Shown in pieces: positions 55,525 to 64,000 of a stretch of DNA of 64,000 nucleotides. Within the stretch, counting starts at the first letter, position 1. Each line of letters opens with the position of its first letter. The notes beneath the pieces are model-generated. The model did not search any database. It saw nothing but the letters and a program-made list of their open reading frames with translations, and was not told the origin of the DNA. Position numbers and translations under genes: made by a program. The stretch spans positions 109,267-173,266 of the forward strand of contig RPFO01000144.1 of NCBI GenBank assembly GCA_009746045.1, read 5' to 3'. This DNA comes from Mesostigma viride (Eukaryota > Streptophyta > Mesostigmatophyceae > Mesostigmatales > Mesostigmataceae).

Positions 55525-56335
55525 AATAGTGCCGGAACCTTTTGCCGCCTGAGGCAAATCGGTCCGTAACACTATTTTGCCCGGAATAACCACTTCCGAG
55601 CACCCAAGTTAATTCGGCCGAATTAACTTGGGTGCTCGGAAGTGGTTATTCCGGGCAAAATAGTGTTACGGACCGATTTGCCTCAGGCGGCAAAAGGTTC
55701 CGGCACTATTTAACGTAACTAAAACCTGGCCTCGTGGAGGGGGGACGAAGAGCCCGAGACATCCGCCTAGGCCGCTGAGCACGCACCACTAAATGCGCCG
55801 GAGCTGCCTCAGTGAGGATTCGAACCCCTGACCTCCAAGGTGCACAGGTTTTAGTTACGTTAAATAGTGACGGAACCTTTCCGAGCACCCAAGTTAATTC
55901 GGCCGAATTAACTTGGGTGCTCGGAAGTGGTTATTCCGGGCAAAATAGTGTTCCGGCCCGATTTGCCTCAGTGGGCAAAAGGTTCCGGCACTGTTTAACC
56001 TAACTAAAACCTGTGCAACTTGGAGGTCAGGGGTTCGGATCCGGACAGCTCCGGCGCATTTAGTGGTGCGTGCTCAGTGGCCTAGGCGGATGTCTCATAT
56101 TCAACCCACCCTCCACGAGGCCAGGTTTTAGTTAGGTTAAACAGTGCCGGAACCTTTTGCCCACTGAGGCAAATCGGGCCGGAACACTATTTTGCCCGGA
56201 ATAACCACTTCCGAGCACCCAAGTTAATTCGGCCGAATTAACTTGGGTGCTCGGAAGTGGTTATTCCGGGCAAAATAGTGTTCCGGCCCGATTTGCCTCA
56301 GTGGGCAAAAGGTTCCGGCACTGTTTAACCTAACT
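55515..56335. mobile_element. Palindromic element, block 1 (right copy)
   Basis: Same as 2690-3510, including the CTCTC flanks. Confidence 0.93.
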
Positions 56336-56852
56336 CTCTCTCGGGGATCTGCAAGGACTGCTGGAGGGTTTGATGTAGATCTGGGCAATGGACCATGTGG
56401 CATGAGAATTTCAGGCTGGCAGGCGTTGGGACGCATTACATGTGGGCTGGGAATGACCCCTGGATCGAGCCCATCTCAGGATGACCCAGTACGGTTGGAT
56501 AACTCTATCTTGGTGGGGATGTACCTGATGGGATGGTCCTGGGTTGAGGACCTGATCGGAGGCGGGGACTGTGGTTGGTGATGTGTGAAAGTCCGTGGGT
56601 TCAGGGTGTGGTTGGTGTTGGAGCCGAGGGTGGTCTTTTGATCAGTCTTGTATTCTCGCTTGCTTACTTGACTTACTGACAGATGCTGGTTGTACTACCA
56701 GGGCGTGAATGGGCGCCAAGTGAGGGGTGCGGACTCCCCTAGTACATAGCGTCCTGTGTTAGTGCTTCCTGGTGAGGTGTCTGTCGGTTACTCTCGAGCT
56801 GAGTGAGATAATGATTGGTGGGATGTGTGACTGCTCGGGAAAAAGCGGCTGG

Positions 56853-57435
56853 TGTTATATTATAGGTTTCAGCTCGCAGTCACATGGAAATAATTAATGA
56901 TTGTGTGCCGGTACTTAGCCATTTTGTGGTTCGAGGCGTTCGGGTTAATTCGGCGCATTGGGACTTAGCCGTTTTGAGGTTCGGCTGAATTTTGGCTTGT
57001 GTGATCCACAACGATTTAAGTTACGCTGTGTGCGTTATGCCTCGTGAGTTACGCCCTAGACTTTGGCTGTGAGGCACTGGTCCGGTACTGAGGTGCGGAC
57101 TAGGATTCTGGGTACTGCCGGCTGGCGTGACAAGTGGCGAGATACTGGTGTGTGTCGATTGGTCGGTACTCGGCTGGTGTGTTGTAACGGAGATGTGTAA
57201 CGGAGATGCGTTCCCAGGCTTGCGTCGGTGCCTAGCGCTGCAGGCTAGCCTAGCCGCCTGACAGACGATGATGATCCAAAAGCCAGCATTGTGTTGCGGC
57301 GGTCCAACGGTTGTTGCTGCTATGCTGGCAATGGCTATGGTTGCGCTGGTAAATTAAGCTGGGGGCTTGGCTCTGAGTTTGTAACCTGATTACCGTAAAA
57401 TTATCATTTAATAAAATTCGAACTCGATTTTAACA
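56853..57435 (+). repeat. Element A 3' LTR (right copy)
   Basis: Partner of 49811-50393 and copy of 4028-4610; followed by GCGGC. Confidence 0.95.
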
Positions 57436-59544
57436 GCGGCTGCACACACACGTACACACACCGCGCACGCAAGGGACGGCTGCACACACACGTACATACA
57501 CCGCGCACGCAAGGGGCAACGGCACTCACATGTACATACACCATGCACGCAAGGGGCGGCTGCACACACACGTACACACACCATGCACGCAAGGAGCGAC
57601 TTCACGCACAGGTACACACACCATGCACGCAAGGTTCGGCTGCACACACATGTACATCCACCGCGCACGCAAGGGGCGAGTGCAAACACATGTACATACA
57701 CCATGCACGCAAGGGGCGGCTGCACACACATGTACATCCACCGCGCACGCAAGGGGCGAGTGCACACACACGTACACACACCGCGCACGCAAGGGGCGGC
57801 TGCACACACACGTACACACACCATGCACGCAATTGCCGGCATGCACACACACGTACATCCACCGCGCACGCAAGGGGCAACTGCACACACATGTACACAC
57901 ACCGCGCACGCTTGGGGCAGCTGCACTCACATGTACACACACCGCGCACGCAAGGGCCGGCTGCACACACACGTACATACACCGCGCACGCAAGGGGCAA
58001 CTGCACACACATGTACACACACCGCGCACGCAAGGGGCAACTGCACACACACGTACACACACCGCGCACGCTTGGGGCGGCTGCACACACACGTACCTAC
58101 ACCGCGCACGCAAGGGGCGGCTGCACACACACGTACATCCACCGCGCACGCAAGGGGCAACTGCACACACATGTACACACACCGCGCACGCTTGGGGCAG
58201 CTGCACTCACATGTACACACACCGCGCACGCAAGGGCCGGCTGCACACACACGTACATCCACCGCGCACGCAAGGGGCAACTGCACACACACCTACATAC
58301 ACCGCGCACGCAAGGGGCGGCTTCACACACACGTACACACACCGCGCACGCAAGGGGCAACTGCACACACATGTACACACACCGCGCACGCTTGGGGCGG
58401 CTGCACACACACGTACCTACACCGCGCACGCAAGGGGCGGCTGCACACACACGTACATACACCGCGCACGCAAGGGGCAACTGCACACACATGTACATAC
58501 ACCGCGCAACCACGGGGCGGCTGCACACACACGTACATACACCGCGCACGCAAGGGGCGGCTGCACACATACGTACCTACACCGCGCACCCAAGGGGCGA
58601 CTGCACACACATGTACATCCACCGCGCACGCAAGGGCCGGCTGCACACACACGTACACACACCATGCACGCAAGGGCCGGCTGCACACACACGTACATAC
58701 ACCGCGCACGCAAGGGGCGGCTGCACACACACGTACACACACCGCGCACGCAAGGGGCGGCTGCACACACACGTACATACACCATGCACGCAAGGGGCTG
58801 CACACACACTTACACACACCATGCACGCAAGGGCCGGCATGCACACACACTGGCATACACCGCGCACGCAAGGGGCGGCTGCACCCACATGTACATACAC
58901 CATGCACGCAAGGACAAGGATTCACACACACGTACACACACCGCGCACGCAAGGGGCGGCTGCACACACACGTACACACACCATGCACGCAATTGCCGGC
59001 ATGCACACACACGTACATCCACCGCGCACGCAAGGGGCAACTGCACACACATGTACACACGCTTGGGGCGGCTGCACTCACATGTACACACACCGCGCAC
59101 GCAAGGGCCGGCTGCACACACACTGGCATACACCGCGCACGCAAGGGGCGGCTGCACACACACTTACACACACAATGCACGCAATTAGGGGCGACGGCAC
59201 TCACATGTACATACTGTTGGGCGGCTGCACTCACATGTACATACACCGCGCATGCAAGGGGCAACTGCACACACACGTACACACACCATGCACGCAAGGG
59301 CCGGCATGCACACACACGTACATACACTGCGCACGCAAGGGGCAACTGCACACACACGTACACACACCATGCACGGAAGGGACGGCTGCACTCACATGTA
59401 CACACACCATGCACGCAAGGGCCGGCTGCACACACACGTACATACACCATGCACGCAAGGGCCGGCATGCACACACACGTACATACACTGCGCACGCAAG
59501 GGGCAACTGCACACACACGTACACACACCATGCACGGAAGGGAC
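57436..59544. repeat. 40-bp minisatellite array 1 (right copy)
   Basis: Copy of 4611-6719. Confidence 0.95.
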
Positions 59545-60418
59545 AGTTACGTTAAATAGTGCCGGAACCTTTTGCCGCCTGAGGCAAATCGGGCCGGAAC
59601 ACTATTTTGCCCGGAATAACCACTTCCGAGCACCCAAGTTAATTCGGCCGAATTAACTTGGGTGCTCGGAAGTGGTTATTCCGGGCAAAATAGTGTTCCG
59701 GCCCGATTTGCCTCAGGCGGCAAAAGGTTCCGGCACTATTTAACGTAACTAAAACCTGGCCTCGTGGAGGGTGGGTTGAATATGAGACATCCGCCTAGGC
59801 CACTGAGCACGCACCACTAAATGCGCCGGAGCTGTCCGGATTCGAACCCCTGACCTCCAAGGTGCACAGGTTTTAGTTACGTTAAATAGTGCCGGAACCT
59901 TTTGCCGCCTGAGGCAAATCGGGCCGGAACACTATTTTACCCGGAATAACCACTTCCGAGCACCCAAGTTAATTCGGCCGAATTAACTTGGGTGCTCGGA
60001 AGTGGTTATTCCGGGCAAAATAGTGTTCCGGCCCGATTTGCCTCAGGCGGCAAAAGGTTCCGGCACTATTTAACGTAACTAAAACCCGTGCACCTTGGAG
60101 GTCAGAGGTTCGAATCCTCACTGAGGCAGCTCCGGCGCATTTAGTGGTGCGTGCTCAGCGGCCTAGGCGGATGTCTCGGGCTCTTCGTCCCCCCTCCACG
60201 AGGCCAGGTTTTAGTTACGTTAAATAGTGTCGGAACCTTTTGCCGCCTGAGGCAAATCGGTCCGTAACACTATTTTGCCCGGAATAACCACTTCCGAGCA
60301 CCCAAGTTAATTCGGCCGAATTAACTTGGGTGCTCGGAAGTGGTTATTCCGGGCAAAATAGTGTTACGGACCGATTTGCCTCAGGCGGCAAAAGGTTCCG
60401 ACACTATTTAACGTAACT
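59545..60418. mobile_element. Palindromic element, block 2 (right copy)
   Basis: Copy of 6720-7593 with GGGAC flanks. Confidence 0.93.
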
Positions 60419-60983
60419 GGGACGGCTGCACTCACATGTACATCCACCGCGCAACCACGGGGCGGCTGCACTCACATGTACATACACCGCGCACGAAAGG
60501 GGTGGCTGCACACACACGTACATCCACCGCGCACGCAAGGGGCGGCTGCACACACACATACATACACCATGCACGCAAGGGGCGAGTGCAAAAACATGTA
60601 CATACACCGCGCACGCAAGGGGCAACTGCCCACACATGGACATTCACTGCGCACGCAAGGGGAGGCTGCATTAACACGTACATACACCGCGCACGCAAGG
60701 GACGGCTGCACACACACGTACACACACCATGCACGCAAGGGCCGGCTGCACACACACGTACATACACCGCGCACGCAAGGGGCGGCTGCACACACACGTA
60801 CATACACCATGCACGCAAGGGCCGGCTGCACACACATGTACATCCACCGCGCACGCAAGGGGCGAGTGCACACACACGTACACACACCGCGCACGCAAGG
60901 GCCGGCTGCACACACACGTACATCCACCGCGCACGCAAGGGGCAACTGCACACACACGTACATACACCGCGCACGCAAGGGGC
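60419..60983. repeat. 40-bp minisatellite array 2 (right copy)
   Basis: Copy of 7594-8158. Confidence 0.95.
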
Positions 60984-61866
60984 AGTTACGTTAAATAGTG
61001 CCGGAACCTTTTTGCCGCCTGAGGCAAATCGGGCCGGAACACTATTTTGCCCGGAATAACCACTTCCGAGCACCCAAGTTAATTCGGCCGAATTAACTTG
61101 GGTGCTCGGAAGTGGTTATTCCGGGCAAAATAGTGTTCCGGCCCGATTTGCCTCAGGCGGCAAAAAGGTTCCGGCACTATTTAACGTAACTAAAACCTGG
61201 CCTCGTGGAGGGGGGACGAAGAGCCCGAGACATCCGCCTAGGCCGCTGAGCACGCACCACTAAATGCGCCGGAGCTGCCTCAGTGAGGATTCGAACCCCT
61301 GACCTCCAAGGTGCACAGGTTTTAGTTACGTTAAATAGTGCCGGAACCTTTTGCCGCCTGAGGCAAATCGGGCCGGAACACTATTTTGCCCGGAATAACC
61401 ACTTCCGAGCACCCAAGTTAATTCGGCCGAATTAACTTGGGTGCTCGGAAGTGGTTATTCCGGGCAAAATAGTGTTCCGGCCCGATTTGCCTCAGGCGGC
61501 AAAAGGTTCCGGCACTATTTAACGTAACTAAAACCTGTGCACCTTGGAGGTCAGGGGTTCGAATCCTCACTGAGGCAGCTCCGGCGCATTTAGTGGTGCG
61601 TGCTCAGCGGCCTAGGCGGATGTCTCGGGCTCTTCGTCCCCCTCCACGAGGCCAGGTTTTAGTTACGTTAAATAGTGCCGGAACCTTTTGCCGCCTGAGG
61701 CAAATCGGGCCGGAACACTATTTTGCCCGGAATAACCACTTCCGAGCACCCAAGTTAATTCGGCCGAATTAACTTGGGTGCTCGGAAGTGGTTATTCCGG
61801 GCAAAATAGTGTTCCGGCCCGATTTGCCTCAGGCGGCAAAAGGTTCCGGCACTATTTAACGTAACT
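60984..61866. mobile_element. Palindromic element, block 3 (right copy)
   Basis: Copy of 8159-9042 with one base deleted in a C run near 61638; GGGGC flanks. Confidence 0.93.
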
Positions 61867-63373
61867 GGGGCGGCTGCACACACACGTACATACACCGCGC
61901 ACGCAAGGGGCAACTGCACACACATGTACACACACCGCGCACGCTTGGGGCGGCTGCACACACACGTACCTACACCGCGCACGCAAGGGGCGGCTGCACA
62001 CACACGTACATACACCGCGCACGCAAGGGGCAACTGCACACACATGTACATACACCGCGCAACCACTGGGCGGCTGCACACACACGTACATACACCGCGC
62101 ACGCAAGGGGCGGCTGCACACATACGTACCTACACCGCGCACCCAAGGGGCGACTGCACACACATGTACATCCACCGCGCACGCAAGGGACGGCTGCACA
62201 CACACGTACACACACCATGCACGCAAGGGCCGGCTGCACACACACGTACATACACCGCGCACGCAAGGGGCGGCTGCACACACACGTACACACACCGCGC
62301 ACGCAAGGGGCGGCTGCACACACACGTTCATACACCATGCACGCAAGGGGCTGCACACACACTTACACACACCATGCACGCAAGGGCCGGCATGCACACA
62401 CACTGGCATACACCGCACGCAAGGGGCGGCTGCACCCACATGTACATACACCATGCACGCAAGGACAAGGATTCACACACACGTACACACACCGCGCACG
62501 CAAGGGGCGGCTGCACACACACGTACACACACCATGCACGCAATTGCCGGCATGCACACACACGTACATCCACCGCGCACGCAAGGGGCAACTGCACACA
62601 CATGTACACACGCTTGGGGCGGCTGCACTCACATGTACACACACCGCGCACGCAAGGGCCGGCTGCACACACACTGGCATACACCGCGCACGCAAGGGGC
62701 GGCTGCACACACACTTACACACACAATGCACGCAATTAGGGGCGACGGCACTCACATGTACATACTGTTGGGCGGCTGCACTCACATGTACATACACCGC
62801 GCATGCAAGGGGCAACTGCACACACACGTACACACAGCATGCACGCAAGGGCCGGCATGCACACACGTACATACACTGCGCACGCAAGGGGCAACTGCAC
62901 ACACACGTACACCACATGCACGGAAGGGACGGCTGCACTCACATGTACACACACCATGCACGCAAGGGCCGGCTGCACACACACGTACATACACCATGCA
63001 CGCAAGGGCCGGCATGCACACACACGTACATACACTGCGCACACAAGGGGCAACTGCACACACACGTACACACACCATGCACGGAAGGGACGGCTGCACT
63101 CACATGTACATCCACCGCGCAACCACGGGGCGGCTGCACTCACATGTACATACACCGCGCACGAAAGGGGTGGCTGCACACACACGTACATCCACCGCGC
63201 ACGCAAGGGGCGGCTGCACACACACATACATACACATGCACGCAAGGGGCGAGTGCAAAAAACATGTACATACACCGCCACGCAAGGGGCAACTGCCCAC
63301 ACAATGGACATTTCACTGCGCACGCAAGGGGAGGCTGCATTAACACGTACATACACGCGCACGCAAGGGACGG
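61867..63373. repeat. 40-bp minisatellite array 3 (right copy, many indels)
   Basis: Copy of 9043-10555; from about 62416 small deletions and insertions break the 40-bp rhythm. Confidence 0.93.
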
Positions 63374-63988
63374 AGTTGTGAGGGTGAGAATGCCACGAAT
63401 TCCGCCATGGTTCTTGCAGGAAGTTGCCTTTATTAATAACAAGGAAACACAGACGTAAGTCACGTCACTTCCAAGACTGCACGCAGCACAGACGACAGGG
63501 TCGCAGTGCCAAGAGAACGTGCACGCAAGAACTAGCGTCCCGGTGTACCAAGTCACTCATATAGCTTGCTAGGGACGCGTCCAAGTATTCAGCTGCACTG
63601 TCACAGCTGAACTGTCAAATCAATTGATTACACAGACTCTGGCACGCCTTTGGCGCGCAGATCTATCAATTGTCCATACGGCTAGTCCTGTGGACCTATC
63701 CGTACACTAGTCAGCATCAATTGTCTCATAGGTCCTGGCGCGCTTAACAGCACGCCTACCTATCAATTGACCATCAAGTCCTGTACAAGTCCTGTCAACG
63801 TCCTGCGGACTATCAAGTGACACTTGTACATCCTGTGTCCGTACGCGCCCACAGTGGCGCGCCGGGTACTGTCGGCACAGCCTAGGAAACGTCATAACTT
63901 ACGTTCCTTAACCAAATGAGGCGTTCAAGGTGCCGCTGGAAAGAGCGTAACAATCTCTATCATCTAACGTAAATCCTTTACGTTAACT
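63374..63988 (-). repeat. Element C LTR (right copy, indels)
   Basis: Copy of 10556-11172 with several one- or two-base changes. The last 12 bases of the window begin the element C 3' UTR. Confidence 0.92.
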
Positions 63989-64000
63989 CCAATACCTTCT

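Larger units (their letters stand above)
49811..57435 (+). mobile_element. Element A, complete Copia-like LTR retrotransposon
   Basis: 583-bp LTRs at 49811-50393 and 56853-57435, flanked by GCGGC (49806-49810 and 57436-57440) in the minisatellite. Interior: leader, gag (50434-51660), UGA-CUA, pol with integrase, protease, RT and RNase H, and a palindromic insertion (55515-56335). LTRs are identical by eye, so the insertion is young. The 3' part is repeated at the window start. Confidence 0.95.
52828..64000. repeat. Right copy of the 11.2-kb direct duplication
   Basis: Partner of 1-11184. From about 62416 on it carries about 20 single- or two-base indels relative to the left copy, against about four differences before that. 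Confidence 0.95.

Overview
This is eukaryotic nuclear-type repeat DNA with no recognisable host gene. Everything coding belongs to LTR retrotransposons of the Ty1/Copia class. The matrix is a 40-bp minisatellite (unit close to GGCGGCTGCACACACACGTA followed by CATACACCGCGCACGCAAGG), about 260 units in the non-redundant part. Nearly every other feature is inserted into it. The mixture suggests heterochromatin (subtelomeric, pericentromeric or similar) of an alga or another protist; I cannot name the species.

Layout: element A, a Copia-like element whose 3' part (1-4610) opens the window and whose full copy is at 49811-57435; minisatellite broken by palindromic elements (2690-3510, 6720-7593, 8159-9042); element C (10556-21057, minus strand) with a small LTR element N nested in its RNase H region (12542-15213); element E1 with split direct repeats (21315-23320); minisatellite; element B, a short gag-protease LTR element (24966-29898); minisatellite; element F, a 3.6-kb unit with 16-bp terminal inverted repeats and a G-rich microsatellite (30565-34190); minisatellite; element D, an older Copia-like element without its 5' LTR (about 35867-43381); E2, a tandemly expanded relative of E1 (43405-46576); minisatellite with a partial palindromic block and a MITE; then full-length A and its flank again. 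Positions 52828-64000 repeat 1-11184, so the window recurs with a period of about 52.8 kb. The last 1.6 kb is rich in single-base indels, which looks like an unpolished contig end, so circularity, a tandem duplication and an assembly overlap are all possible.

The most interesting system is the A/C/D lineage. All three elements have the order gag - in-frame UGA-CU(A/G) stop - integrase - protease - RT - RNase H, so protease lies after integrase and not before it as in canonical Copia. All three carry HGDD in place of the RT YxDD motif and a DTN or DTD protease motif in place of DTG. C and D also have an extra ORF upstream of gag, and LTRs bounded by AGTT...AACT in place of TG...CA. The palindromic elements are built from 206-bp perfect palindromes, end in the same AGTT...AACT and make the same 5-bp target duplications. 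They may be parasites of this integrase.
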